NCBI GenBank assembly: GCA_022821905.1
Contig: JAJECS010000014.1
Coordinates: 1 to 56,362 of the forward strand
Length of the DNA: 56,362 bases
Reading direction: 5' to 3'
Origin: Chloroflexota bacterium
Lineage (GTDB): Bacteria; Chloroflexota; UBA11872
Shown: one piece after another, positions 16,531 through 24,896 of the stretch
Layout: each line of letters opens with the position of its first letter
Numbering within the stretch: position 1 is the stretch's first letter
Notes under the pieces: model-generated
Databases searched by the model: none
Seen by the model: only the letters and a program-made list of their open reading frames with translations
What the model was told of the DNA's origin: nothing
Program-made: the position numbers and the translations under genes

Positions 16531-16983
16531 CTACGACTCCAGCTCGAACACCGCCTCGATCTCCACCGGAATATTCATCGGCAGCGTGCTCGTGCCCACG
16601 GCCGACCGCGCATGGCGACCCGCGTCGCCGAACACTTCGACCATCAGGTCCGAGCACCCGTTGACCACCCGATGGGCCTGGTCCATCCCCGGCGCCACGT
16701 TCACGAATCCGACGACCTTGGTGACCTGCCGCACGCGGTCCAACGAGCCGGCCGCCTGCCGCACCTGGGCCAGGATGTTCAGCCCGGCGGCGCGGGCCGC
16801 GGCGGCGCCCTGCTCGATCGTGTACTCGCGGCCAATCTGCCCACCGCCCCAGTCGGGCCCCGGCGGCTGCCCCGCAATCCAAAGCTGCGACCCACTGCGC
16901 ACCGCCGGCACGTAGCTGGCCATCGGCCGCGGCGCGTCCGGCAGCACGATTCCGAGTTCGGTCAAGCGTTGTTCAAACGACAT
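16531..16983 (-). CDS. RidA/YjgF/UK114-family protein
   Basis: A 150-residue protein of the RidA superfamily, whose best known member hydrolyses reactive enamine/imine intermediates from PLP enzymes. The sequence has the family's trimer-core features: SGSQLWIAGQPP, a central helix EQGAAAARAAGLNILAQV and the conserved arginine in RHARSAVGTSTLP. It is of the longer subgroup (about 150 residues against 128 for RidA), in which imine deaminase activity is less established. ATG 16983 gives MSFEQRLTELGI, the usual subgroup start. It stands alone next to the repeat-rich gap. Confidence 0.88.
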   Translation of the reverse strand: MSFEQRLTELGIVLPDAPRPMASYVPAVRSGSQLWIAGQPPGPDWGGGQIGREYTIEQGAAAARAAGLNILAQVRQAAGSLDRVRQVTKVVGFVNVAPGMDQAHRVVNGCSDLMVEVFGDAGRHARSAVGTSTLPMNIPVEIEAVFELES

Positions 16984-17163
16984 GCGCGGGTCTTTTCTCG
17001 TGCCAATTGGCGGGCGCGCATTGTAGGCATTAGCACAAGCGATGCCACAGCGTTGGTTGATCATCTCCGGACTCCGATTCCTGGGAGTTGACTAACGGGT
17101 GAAGCCGTCGGAGATTCGTCAAACAGGGATCGACAATGGGTTCTTCCCGGCAAGGTGATAGGC

Positions 17164-17364
17164 ATGGTGCGGACGGCCGCAGACGTTAGCGATCCGAACA
17201 CCGGGCATGACGGCGAACAGCCGAGCACGTTTAAGGGATCCTGGCGAGACTTGACGCGGCGCCCCCTCGAGGAACGCCATCGAGTGCTGCGCGATGCACG
17301 GATTGCTGTCGAGCCTGATGTGACGGCTGCGTTGGACGAGACGCTGGCAGACTCAATTCACTAG
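17164..17364 (+). CDS. Small hypothetical protein, antitoxin-like in appearance
   Basis: A 66-residue ORF with AAGGTGAT shortly before ATG 17164. The C-terminal half (WRDLTRRPLEERHRVLRDAR...VTAALDETLAD) is charged and helical with an R-P-x-E-E-R-H-R pattern, like the short antitoxins that precede PIN-domain toxins. No toxin follows: the next frame reads VVIAIDYPG and stops, which could be the start of a broken PIN gene or chance. Not recognised as a named family. It stands alone between RidA and the dehydrogenase gene. Confidence 0.4.
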   Translation: MVRTAADVSDPNTGHDGEQPSTFKGSWRDLTRRPLEERHRVLRDARIAVEPDVTAALDETLADSIH

Positions 17365-17413
17365 CCGCCGAGCGAGCCGTGGTGATCGCTATCGACTATC
17401 CGGGCTGATTAGG

Positions 17414-18460
17414 TCAGCTCCCGCCGCGGCAGTCGAGCACGATCTTCGCGCCTTCGCCGGCCTTGGCGCGGCGCACGCCGGTGACCGCCTCGGTGAGGGG
17501 CAGCACCTCGGTCACGATGGGCTCAAGGTCCAGCAGCGGCACGAGGTCCAGGGCGCGCTGGAAGGTGTTGAGCCGGGTGTTGCTGCCCACGATGCGCAGC
17601 TCGTGCGAGAACAGGTCGTAGGGCTTGAGGTCGAAGGTCGCCTCCGGGTTGGCCAGGCTCAGCACCAGGATCGTGCCGCTGTCGCGCACGGAGTCGATGC
17701 AGGCCTGAAAGGCCGGGTTCACGCCGGCGGCCTCGATGCAGATGTCCGCGCCGAGCCCGCGCGTGGCGTCGCGCACCGCTGCGGGCACGTCGTCTGAGGT
17801 CGGGTCCAGGATGAGGTCCGCGCCCAACTCCGCCACCAGGTCGCGGCGCGAGGGGTGGGGCTCGCTGACCAGCACGCGGGAGGCCCCGCTGTGCTTGGCC
17901 ATTTGCATGGCCAGCAGCCCGATCGGCCCGGCGCCGGCCACGAACACGAAATCGCCGGCCGCGATGTCGATGCGGTCGAACCCGCGCAGCACGCACCCCA
18001 GCGGCTCGGTGAGGCTGACCAGCTGCGGGTCCAGGTGGTCGGGGAACCGAATGACGTTGCGGTGATCCACGACGGTGTACTCCGCCCAGGCCCCGCTACC
18101 CCGCATGCCGCGCATGCTGGTGCAGAAGTTCGTGATGCCCTTGCGGCAGGCCGCGCACGTCTGGCAGGGCGTGCGCGGCTCCACGACCACGCAGTCGCCC
18201 ACGCTCAGGTCGGGTACTTCGCTGCCTACAGCCGCGACCTTGCCGGTGAACTCGTGTCCCGGTACCCAGGGCTGGTCGTAGTTGGGCAGCCAGGCGTCGA
18301 ACGTCCACCCGTCCCAGTAGTGGAGGTCCGTGCCGCAGATGCCGCAGAACTCCACGTCTACGGCCACGTCGGTTGGCTCGACGGCGGGGATGGGACGGGT
18401 CTCGATACGCAAGTCGCCGGGGCCGTGCAGTACGGCGGCGGTCATCGTCGTCGGAAGCAT
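17414..18460 (-). CDS. Zinc-dependent alcohol/polyol dehydrogenase (MDR superfamily)
   Basis: A 348-residue medium-chain dehydrogenase of the sorbitol/threonine dehydrogenase type. The catalytic zinc site is CGICGTDLHYWDG with the following GHEF. The structural zinc loop has four cysteines (CQTCAACRKGITNFC). The coenzyme fold reads FVAGAGPIGLLAMQMA. Oxidises a secondary alcohol or sugar with NAD(P)+; the substrate cannot be assigned from sequence. It is transcribed alone, divergent from recA. Confidence 0.9.
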   Translation of the reverse strand: MLPTTMTAAVLHGPGDLRIETRPIPAVEPTDVAVDVEFCGICGTDLHYWDGWTFDAWLPNYDQPWVPGHEFTGKVAAVGSEVPDLSVGDCVVVEPRTPCQTCAACRKGITNFCTSMRGMRGSGAWAEYTVVDHRNVIRFPDHLDPQLVSLTEPLGCVLRGFDRIDIAAGDFVFVAGAGPIGLLAMQMAKHSGASRVLVSEPHPSRRDLVAELGADLILDPTSDDVPAAVRDATRGLGADICIEAAGVNPAFQACIDSVRDSGTILVLSLANPEATFDLKPYDLFSHELRIVGSNTRLNTFQRALDLVPLLDLEPIVTEVLPLTEAVTGVRRAKAGEGAKIVLDCRGGS

Positions 18461-18558
18461 GGCGAGGGCCTCGAATCGGAGCCGTGCTGCAAGCTAGCCC
18501 GCCGCCACGGCGACGGCAACCGGCGCCGCCGACGGATGCCTCGCCGCCGACCCTCGGT

Positions 18559-18564
18559 TACCAT
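18559..18564 (+). promoter_or_regulatory. Probable -10 box (TACCAT) for recA
   Basis: TACCAT lies 41 bases before the recA ATG. I looked for LexA-type palindromes (GAAC-N4-GTTC or CTG-N10-CAG) between 18461 and 18605 and saw none, so SOS control by a known box is not supported. Confidence 0.35.
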
Positions 18565-18605
18565 GACGCGGCGCGGCGAGCGCCTCGGGCCCAGGGAGGC
18601 AACCC

Positions 18606-19631
18606 ATGTCTGACGAGCGCTCGGGCGCCATTGATTCCGCCATCGCGCAGATCGAGCGCAAGTTCGGCACCGGCTCGGTCATGCGCATGGACGACCAGGC
18701 CCGCGAGCCGATTCCGGTCGTCTCCACCGGCTCCTTGAGCATCGATCTCGCCCTGGGCGTGGGCGGTCTTCCGCGAGGCCGTGTGGTCGAAATCTTCGGC
18801 CCGGAGAGTTCCGGCAAGACCACCCTGGCGCTGCACGCGGTGGCCGAAGCGCAGCGCGCGGGCGGCACGGCGGTATTCACGGACGTGGAGCACGCCCTCG
18901 ACCCTTCCTACGCGGAAAAGCTCGGCGTCAACATCGCCGATCTGATCGTCTCGCAGCCGAATACGGGCGAGGAGGCGCTCGAGATCACCGACGTCTTTGT
19001 GCGCAGCAATGCCGTGGACATCATCGTGGTGGACTCGGTGGCGGCGCTCGTGCCCCGTGCCGAGATCGAGGGCGACATGGGCGACATGCAGGTGGGCTTG
19101 CAGGCGCGGCTGATGTCGCAGGCCATGCGCAAGCTCACGGCCAACATCAATCGCTCGCGCGCCATCGTCATCTTCATCAACCAGCTGCGGGAGAAGATCG
19201 GCGTCATGTTCGGCAATCCGGAGACCACCCCCGGCGGTCGCGCGCTGAAGTTCTATTCCTCCGTGCGCCTGGACATTCGCCGCATCGGCACGATCAAGGT
19301 CGGCACCGAGAGCGTGGGCGCTCGCACGCGGGTGCGCGTGGTCAAGAACAAGGTCGCGCCGCCGTTCCGCACGGCAGAGTTCGACATGATGTACGGCACC
19401 GGCATATCCAAGGAGGGCGACCTGCTGGACCTCGGCGTCGACCAGGGAATCCTTACCAAGAGCGGCGCCCACTACTCCTACGACGGCACGCGGCTGGGCA
19501 TGGGGCGCGAAAACGCCAAGACGTTCCTGCGCGAGAACTCGGACGTGGCGGAGCGTGTCGACCAGGCCGTGCGGGCGGCGACGCTGGCCCCGGCCGCCGA
19601 GGACGAGGCGGTGGCGGCGGCCGCCAGCTAG
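18606..19631 (+). CDS. recA: Recombinase RecA
   Basis: Strand-exchange protein for recombinational repair and SOS signalling. The 341-residue protein has Walker [10 protein letters not shown] (65-73), the Walker B segment [10 protein letters not shown], loop L1/L2 regions including [20 protein letters not shown], and the usual short C-terminal domain. An Ala-rich acidic tail ends it. Length and motifs are canonical with no intein. GGGAGG precedes the ATG. A UspA-like gene follows 15 bases downstream on the same strand and may share the transcript. Confidence 0.97.
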   Translation: MSDERSGAIDSAIAQIERKFGTGSVMRMDDQAREPIPVVSTGSLSIDLALGVGGLPRGRVVEIFGPESSGKTTLALHAVAEAQRAGGTAVFTDVEHALDPSYAEKLGVNIADLIVSQPNTGEEALEITDVFVRSNAVDIIVVDSVAALVPRAEIEGDMGDMQVGLQARLMSQAMRKLTANINRSRAIVIFINQLREKIGVMFGNPETTPGGRALKFYSSVRLDIRRIGTIKVGTESVGARTRVRVVKNKVAPPFRTAEFDMMYGTGISKEGDLLDLGVDQGILTKSGAHYSYDGTRLGMGRENAKTFLRENSDVAERVDQAVRAATLAPAAEDEAVAAAAS

Positions 19632-19646
19632 GCGGCGCCGGCCAGC

Positions 19647-20081
19647 GTGGACGAAGACGGCCAGGGACCGGTTGCGGCGGCTGTCAACGGTGGGCATATG
19701 GACGAAATCGTCACCGGCACCGCCGCGCTGCTGGCGCGCCGGCACCGGCGCCCGCTGCTGCTGCTGCATGTGATCGAAGTCGGTCATCAGCAACCGCTGG
19801 AAACGTCGGACGAGCAGGCGTTGGTAGGCGCCGAGGCCATTCTGGCGGCGGCCGAGAAGCACGTGGGCGATCGCCGCGTGAAGGTGCAAACCGAGGTGTG
19901 CCAGGCGCGCGCGGCTTCGACGGCGATCATCGCGGCGGCGCTGCGCCACGACGCGGCCTCGATCGTGGTCGGCACACACCGCTTCCTGGGACAGCACGAG
20001 TGCGACCTGGGATTCACCGCGACGCACGTGCTGCGCCAAAGCCCCGTTCCGGTCACCGTGTGCTACGACCCCATCCGCTGA
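19647..20081 (+). CDS. Universal stress protein (UspA) family protein
   Basis: A 144-residue single Usp domain with an alpha/beta fold: LLLLHVIEV after the first helix, ALRHDAASIVVGTH for the fourth strand and HVLRQSPVPVTVCY at the end. The nucleotide-binding loop (usually G-x2-G-x9-G-S/T) is altered to GTHRFLG...LGFTATH, so ATP binding is uncertain. GTG 19647 keeps the first strand; the ATG at 19698 would remove it. It lies between recA and prs on the same strand with 15-base and 30-base gaps, suggesting co-transcription. Confidence 0.78.
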   Translation: MDEDGQGPVAAAVNGGHMDEIVTGTAALLARRHRRPLLLLHVIEVGHQQPLETSDEQALVGAEAILAAAEKHVGDRRVKVQTEVCQARAASTAIIAAALRHDAASIVVGTHRFLGQHECDLGFTATHVLRQSPVPVTVCYDPIR

Positions 20082-20111
20082 CCGGTGGCTCTCCACGGAA
20101 GGCGCTTGAGC

Positions 20112-21068
20112 ATGCACGACAACGGGCTGATGGTCTTCGGCTGCCGCGGGCACCCCGCGCTGACCGAGGGCATCTGCCGCGAGTTGGGCTGCGACCGTGG
20201 CGCTATGGAGACCTTCGAGTACGGCAACGACAACACGTTCGTCCGCGTGCTGGAAAACGTGCGCGAAGCCGACGTCTTCGTCGTCCAAACCGCGGGCCGG
20301 CCGGTCAACCAGTCCGTGATGGAGCTGTTCATCACGATTGATGCCTTGCGCCGCGCCTCGGCCGCGCGAGTGACCGCCGTCGTGCCGTACTTCCCCTACA
20401 TGCGGTCCGACAAGAAGGACCAGCCGCGCGTGGCGATCACGGCACGCCTGGTCGCCGACCTGCTGGCGACGGCCGGCGCCAACCGCGTGCTCACGCTGGA
20501 CCTGCACGCCGAACAGATTGGCGGATTCTTCAGCATCCCCAGCGACCACCTCTCGGGAATGCCGCTGCTCACCCGCTACTTCGAAGACCTGGGATTCGAC
20601 GATCTGGTGGTCGTGGGCGACACCGGGCGCATCAAGACCGCCAGCGAGTGCGCGCGGCGGCTGCGAGCGCCGCTGGCGGTGCTGGACAAGTTCCGCGATC
20701 CCCTCACGGCCGAGGTCATGGTTCGCGGGCTGGTCGGCGACGTGCGCGGACGCACGGTGCTCTACGTGGAGGACGAGGTGGTCACCGGGCAGTCGATTCG
20801 CGAGGGCTTGCGGGAAATCGTGAAACAAGAGCCGCGGGCCGTTTACGCTGCCTGCGTGCACCCGGTGTTCACGGACGAGGCCTACGAAATCGTGGAGGCG
20901 TCGCCGCTCGAGGAGATGGTCGTGACCGATAGCATCCCGCTGGATCCGGACCGGCCCCAGGGCAAGATTCGGGTGCTTCCGGTCGCTCCCCTGCTGGCCG
21001 AGGCCATCCGGCGCATCCATACCGGTGAATCGGTGAGCGCGCTGTTCTCGGAATCGGTGGTGGCCTGA
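20112..21068 (+). CDS. prs: Ribose-phosphate pyrophosphokinase (divergent)
   Basis: Makes PRPP from ribose 5-phosphate and ATP for nucleotide, His and Trp synthesis and for salvage by apt. The 318-residue protein has YFPYMRSDKKDQPR, the catalytic VLTLDLHAEQIGGFF, the lysine/arginine pair in LDKFRDP and the C-terminal PRPP-type loop VEDEVVTGQS. The loops are more diverged than in textbook Prs (VGDTGRIK where S-P-D-x-G-G is usual). ATG 20112 has GGAAGG at good spacing; a GTG at 20085 is less likely. The ggt gene starts within its stop codon (TGATG). Confidence 0.88.
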   Translation: MHDNGLMVFGCRGHPALTEGICRELGCDRGAMETFEYGNDNTFVRVLENVREADVFVVQTAGRPVNQSVMELFITIDALRRASAARVTAVVPYFPYMRSDKKDQPRVAITARLVADLLATAGANRVLTLDLHAEQIGGFFSIPSDHLSGMPLLTRYFEDLGFDDLVVVGDTGRIKTASECARRLRAPLAVLDKFRDPLTAEVMVRGLVGDVRGRTVLYVEDEVVTGQSIREGLREIVKQEPRAVYAACVHPVFTDEAYEIVEASPLEEMVVTDSIPLDPDRPQGKIRVLPVAPLLAEAIRRIHTGESVSALFSESVVA

Positions 21069-22756
21069 TGAATCCCACACGCACGCAGGTATCGATCCAG
21101 AAGTCTGAGGTCGAAGGGTCACGCGGACTGATTGCGACCAAGCATCCCGAGGCCAGTGCGATTGGCCTGGACACGCTCCAGGCCGGCGGCAACGCGGTTG
21201 ACGCGGCGGTGGCGGCGGCCTTCGCCGTCGGCGTGGCCGAGCCGTGGTCGAGCGGCATCGGCGGCGGTGGGTACGCCGTGGTGGCCGGGCCAGGCGGCGC
21301 CGACGTGGTGGCCTTTCCCATGCAATCGCCCGCCCTGGCCACCCCCGACCGGTATCCCCTGGACGGCCGGGGGGCCCTCGGCGCCTTTCTCTGGCCGGGC
21401 GTGCTGGACGACGCGAACCTGATCGGGTGGTCGTCGATGTCGATTCCCGGCGCGGTCGCCGGGCTGGCGCTGCTGCATGAGCGGCATGGCCGTATGCCAT
21501 GGCGGGAGCTGGTCGAGCCGGCGGTTGAGCTGGCGCGTCGCGGGTCGCGGCTGACGTGGTTCGACCTGCTGCAGATGGGTCGCCACGCCGCCGCCGGACA
21601 GCGCCGCGCGGAGCTTGGGCGGGTCTACTACGCCGACGGCGGGCCGCCCCGCGCCGACGTGGGGGAGCAGCCGCTGCTGGTGCAGCCCGATCTGGCCGAC
21701 AGCCTGGACGCCATAGCGCGCGAAGGCCCCGATGCCCTCTATCGAGGCGACCTGGCAAAGGCCATCGTGGACGACTGCGTGGCCAACGGCGGCGCGCTGC
21801 GCCGCGACGACCTGGCCCAGTACCGCGCCTGGGCGATGGAGCCGCTCGAAACGGCCTATCGCGATGCCACGGTCGTCACGCCCGGCCCGGGCTGCGCGGG
21901 GCCGACGACCATCGGCACCCTGAACATCTTCGAGCAGGCGTATGACGGAGCCGGAGGTCAGGCCGATGCGGACCGGTTGCACGCCTACATCTGGGCCTCG
22001 CGTCTGGCGCAGGTCGATCGGTTCGTGCACATGGGTGATCCGGCCTTTGCCGACGCACCCTGGGCGGAGTTGGTGAGCAAGGCGCACGCGGAGGCGAAAG
22101 CCGCACTAATCGACACGCAGCACGCTCCCGCGTCCGAGGGTCCCGGCGACCCGTGGGCTTACATGGCGTCGGACCGCCAAATCGAGCGCCTGAAGGGCGA
22201 CTCGTCCACCACGCATCTGTGCACCGCGGACGGCGACGGCACATTCGTGTCGCTGACCAACACGCTGGGCGGGGCCTGGGGGGCGGAGATCGTCCCGCGC
22301 GGCACCGGCATTTGCTGGAACGACGGCATGTGGTGGTTCGACCCCCGGCCGGGGCGTCCGAACTCCCTGCGGCCCCGCTCGTTCGGCCTCAACAACATGA
22401 CGCCCGCCATCGTCACGCGCGGTGGGCGCCCGCTGCTCGCCGTGGGCGCGTCCGGCGGACGCCGCATCACCAACTGCGTCTCGCAGATCATTTCCCACGT
22501 CGTCGACCACGAGATGGGAGCGCAGGCCGCCATCGACGCCCCGCGCATCGACGCGAGCACGCCGTGGGTCACCGCCGACGCCCGCCTGGGTGAAGCGGTG
22601 CACGATGACCTGCGGGCGCGCGGCTGGGACGTGCAGGCGCCGCCCTATCCGGAGCAGTCGGCCTTCGCCAGCCCGGTGACGATCCTGGCCGGTCCGGACG
22701 GCTCGCTGCGAGGCGGAGTCGACACATTCCACTCCGCCGAGGCGCGCGCCTGGTGA
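21068..22756 (+). CDS. ggt: Gamma-glutamyltransferase family protein
   Basis: An N-terminal nucleophile hydrolase that cleaves or transfers the gamma-glutamyl group of glutathione-like compounds after self-processing. The 562-residue precursor has GLIATKHPEAS, GGNAVDAAVAAAFAVGVAEP and GIGGGGYAVV in the large subunit. T381 in DSSTTHLCTADGDG should be the cleavage point and nucleophile of the small subunit. No signal peptide is visible, unlike periplasmic GGTs, so it may act in the cytoplasm. The start overlaps the prs stop and its stop overlaps the next GTG start, giving a coupled three-gene set. The exact substrate is uncertain. Confidence 0.9.
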   Translation: MNPTRTQVSIQKSEVEGSRGLIATKHPEASAIGLDTLQAGGNAVDAAVAAAFAVGVAEPWSSGIGGGGYAVVAGPGGADVVAFPMQSPALATPDRYPLDGRGALGAFLWPGVLDDANLIGWSSMSIPGAVAGLALLHERHGRMPWRELVEPAVELARRGSRLTWFDLLQMGRHAAAGQRRAELGRVYYADGGPPRADVGEQPLLVQPDLADSLDAIAREGPDALYRGDLAKAIVDDCVANGGALRRDDLAQYRAWAMEPLETAYRDATVVTPGPGCAGPTTIGTLNIFEQAYDGAGGQADADRLHAYIWASRLAQVDRFVHMGDPAFADAPWAELVSKAHAEAKAALIDTQHAPASEGPGDPWAYMASDRQIERLKGDSSTTHLCTADGDGTFVSLTNTLGGAWGAEIVPRGTGICWNDGMWWFDPRPGRPNSLRPRSFGLNNMTPAIVTRGGRPLLAVGASGGRRITNCVSQIISHVVDHEMGAQAAIDAPRIDASTPWVTADARLGEAVHDDLRARGWDVQAPPYPEQSAFASPVTILAGPDGSLRGGVDTFHSAEARAW

Positions 22757-22992
22757 CCGGCGCGTCGCCGGCGGTTGCGCAGGTCCTAACCCAGGCGGCC
22801 CGGCAAATGGCCGTCGACGGCGGCGGGCTGCGATATATCGGCTTCACGCCCGACCGCTACGTGCAACTCCAGCTCACCGGCGCCTGCGCCACCTGCCCCC
22901 GCCGCATGATGACGCTCGACCTCGCCATCGAAACGCCGCTGCGGGCCCTGGGCGCCGCGCGCGGAGTCGAGCTCATGCCGACGGTGGCCTAG
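22753..22992 (+). CDS. NifU C-terminal (Nfu) domain iron-sulphur scaffold
   Basis: A 79-residue protein consisting of a lone Nfu domain. LQLTGACATCPRRMMTLDLAIE is split here as LTGACATCP then RRMMTLDLAIE; the CxxC is C-A-T-C. Nfu proteins carry 4Fe-4S clusters to target enzymes. The domain is of normal length, without the usual A-type extension. GTG 22753 overlaps the ggt stop (GTGA), so it is translated with ggt. Coupling with prs and ggt is unusual and may reflect only genome compaction. Confidence 0.82.
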   Translation: MTGASPAVAQVLTQAARQMAVDGGGLRYIGFTPDRYVQLQLTGACATCPRRMMTLDLAIETPLRALGAARGVELMPTVA

Positions 22993-23082
22993 CGCTATGT
23001 CCGGTAACTTCCCGACCGGCGTCCGTCGCTGACGTAGGGTCGAGACAGAACGATCATCCCCGCAGTCGATCACGGACGCCAT

Positions 23083-24555
23083 ATGCGAAGAATGCCGGGA
23101 CTCACTCGCCGCCGACTGCTGAGCGGCGCCACGACCATCGCCCTGGGAGCCGGCGTAAGCACGCTGCTGGCCGCCTGCGGCGAGTCGGCGACGACGGCCG
23201 AAGACTCACCCACGCCGTCCGCCAGCCCGGTCGCCCCCGCGCCCACAACTGCCGCCCCGGCAACACCAGCCCCAACGCCGCCGACGGCTGCGGCAACCGC
23301 CCCCGCCCTGACCGCTTCCACGCCGGATACTCCCGCCCCGACCGCCCAAGCGCCCGCTGCCACGGCCGCGCCCACCACGGCCGCGCCGACGCCCGCGCCG
23401 ATTCAGGCGGCCGATGTCGTCCTTGCCGATGGGGCCATCACGCTGCCCGCCTCCGTCGTCGCTCGACGCGAGCCGCGTCTGATCGCGCCCGAGCCGCGTG
23501 ACCTCGGACAGATCGAGTCCTGGCGGCGGGGCGGCTGGAAGACGAACTTCGATCTCGCCGTGGTGTCCTACGGGGACATCCTGTCCGGCGGCGTCCCGCG
23601 CGACGGCATCCCGCCAATCGACGCGCCAACGTTCGTCGCCGCTACTGAGGCGGACGCCTGGCTCGACGACCGCGAGCCGGTGGTGGTCTTCAGCGCCAAC
23701 GGCGACACCCGCGCCTATCCGCTCCAGATCCTGACCTGGCACGAGATTGTGAACGACGTGGTCGGCGGACGACCCGTCGCCGTGACCTTCTGCCCGCTGT
23801 GCAACTCGGCGTTGGTCTTCGACCGCGACGTGCTCGGGGCCACCATGCGCTTTGGCGTGTCGGGCAACCTGCGCAACAGCGACCTCATCATGTGGGACGA
23901 CCTCACGGAGACCTGGTGGCAACAGCTCACCGGCGAGGCCATCGTGGGCGACCTGGCCGGCTACTTTCTCGACCCCCTGGCCGCGCAGCTCATTGGATAC
24001 GGGGAGTTCAAGGCGTCGTTTCCCAATGCGGTGGTTCTCGGACGCGACACCGGCTTTGGCCGCGACTACGGCCGCAACCCCTACCCCGGCTACGACGCGG
24101 CCAGCGGCAGCCCGTTTCTCTTCCGAGGGCCCTTGGACGACCGGCTGCGGTCGGGGGAGCGCGTCGTGGCCATTGAAATCGGCGGCGAGGCCGCGGCCTA
24201 CGCCTTCACCCACCTGCAGAGCGTCGGCGTGGTCAACGACGTCGTCGGCAGCGTGCCGGTGGTCGTGTTCTGGTCCCCCGACACGGCCAGCGCGCTCGAC
24301 GCCCGCTCCATCGCCGACGCCAAGGCCGTGGGATCGGGAGTGGCATTTGGGCGCGAGGTCGCCGGCCGCACGTTGACGTTCGAGCCCGGCGACGGGGGCT
24401 TCACCGACCGCGAGACTGCGTCGACCTGGTCGATCGCCGGCGAGGCGGTGGCCGGACCGATGGAGGGCATCCAACTTCCGCCGGTCGTCCACGCCAACCA
24501 CTTCTGGTTCGCCTGGGCCGCGTTCTACCCCGAAACCCGCCTCGTCAAGGAATAG
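23083..24555 (+). CDS. DUF3179 lipoprotein with Tat-type signal
   Basis: A 490-residue exported protein. The N-terminus has three arginines (RRRLL) and a hydrophobic stretch ending in the lipobox LAAC, so lipidation at C32 after Tat export is expected. Residues about 40-105 are a Thr/Pro/Ala linker. The rest is a DUF3179 domain with RAYPLQILTWHEIVND and FCPLCNSALVFDR, motifs shared by this family. Its biochemical activity is unknown; the conserved His and the C-P-L-C pair could bind metal or haem. The gene lies just upstream of the haem A genes, on the same strand but with its own gap. Confidence 0.85.
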   Translation: MRRMPGLTRRRLLSGATTIALGAGVSTLLAACGESATTAEDSPTPSASPVAPAPTTAAPATPAPTPPTAAATAPALTASTPDTPAPTAQAPAATAAPTTAAPTPAPIQAADVVLADGAITLPASVVARREPRLIAPEPRDLGQIESWRRGGWKTNFDLAVVSYGDILSGGVPRDGIPPIDAPTFVAATEADAWLDDREPVVVFSANGDTRAYPLQILTWHEIVNDVVGGRPVAVTFCPLCNSALVFDRDVLGATMRFGVSGNLRNSDLIMWDDLTETWWQQLTGEAIVGDLAGYFLDPLAAQLIGYGEFKASFPNAVVLGRDTGFGRDYGRNPYPGYDAASGSPFLFRGPLDDRLRSGERVVAIEIGGEAAAYAFTHLQSVGVVNDVVGSVPVVVFWSPDTASALDARSIADAKAVGSGVAFGREVAGRTLTFEPGDGGFTDRETASTWSIAGEAVAGPMEGIQLPPVVHANHFWFAWAAFYPETRLVKE

Positions 24556-24668
24556 GCGCGTCGTCGTGGTGAACGGCTGCGACCCGGCCCTCGACCTGCC
24601 GCGCTTCCGCTTGTACCGTGCGCCGCGGCCCTTGCGGTTCTCGGCCGCCACAACCGGCGCCGGCTCGC

Positions 24669-24674
24669 TACCCT
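24669..24674 (+). promoter_or_regulatory. -10 box (TACCCT) for a leaderless transcript
   Basis: TACCCT ends 7 bases before the ATG at 24682, exactly where transcription would start. There is no ribosome binding site, so the mRNA would begin at or next to the start codon. Confidence 0.5.
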
Positions 24675-24681
24675 TGCCCTG

Positions 24682-24882
24682 ATGCACACCCTTGGCTTTT
24701 GGCTCGTCGTCGGAATCCTCGCCGTCGTCGAGGCCGCCGTCGTCGTCACCGCGCTGCGCATGCGCGTGCGATCCACGGCGGCTCGAAGCGTCGTCGGCGG
24801 CCGGCCCGCCGAGATCTCGTGGACGCTGCTTCCGGCATTGCTGCTCGCGGTGCTGGTCCTCGTTTCATCGCAGGCTCGGTAG
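24682..24882 (+). CDS. Mini-CoxB: two-helix membrane protein like the N-terminus of cytochrome c oxidase subunit II
   Basis: A 66-residue protein with two transmembrane helices (about residues 5-24 and 47-64). The segment RPAEISWTLLPALLLAVLVLV is here split as RPAEISWTLLPALL and LAVLVLV; it matches the second helix of oxidase subunit II, where EI-x-WT-x-x-P-A is a hallmark. The first helix with the V-V-E pattern also fits. The copper A domain, normally more than 100 residues further on, is absent and a stop codon follows. It sits 14 bases before ctaA. It could be a detached oxidase or assembly subunit or a decayed coxB; the frame looks maintained. Confidence 0.6.
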   Translation: MHTLGFWLVVGILAVVEAAVVVTALRMRVRSTAARSVVGGRPAEISWTLLPALLLAVLVLVSSQAR

Positions 24883-24896
24883 AAGCGCAGCGCCCC

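Noticed and set aside
17366..17410. Second selenocysteine site in the frame VVIAIDYPG-stop
   Set aside because: No redox motif around the TGA and no hairpin with suitable loop after it.
18461..18605. LexA box before recA
   Set aside because: No palindrome of the GAAC-N4-GTTC or CTG-N10-CAG kind was found.
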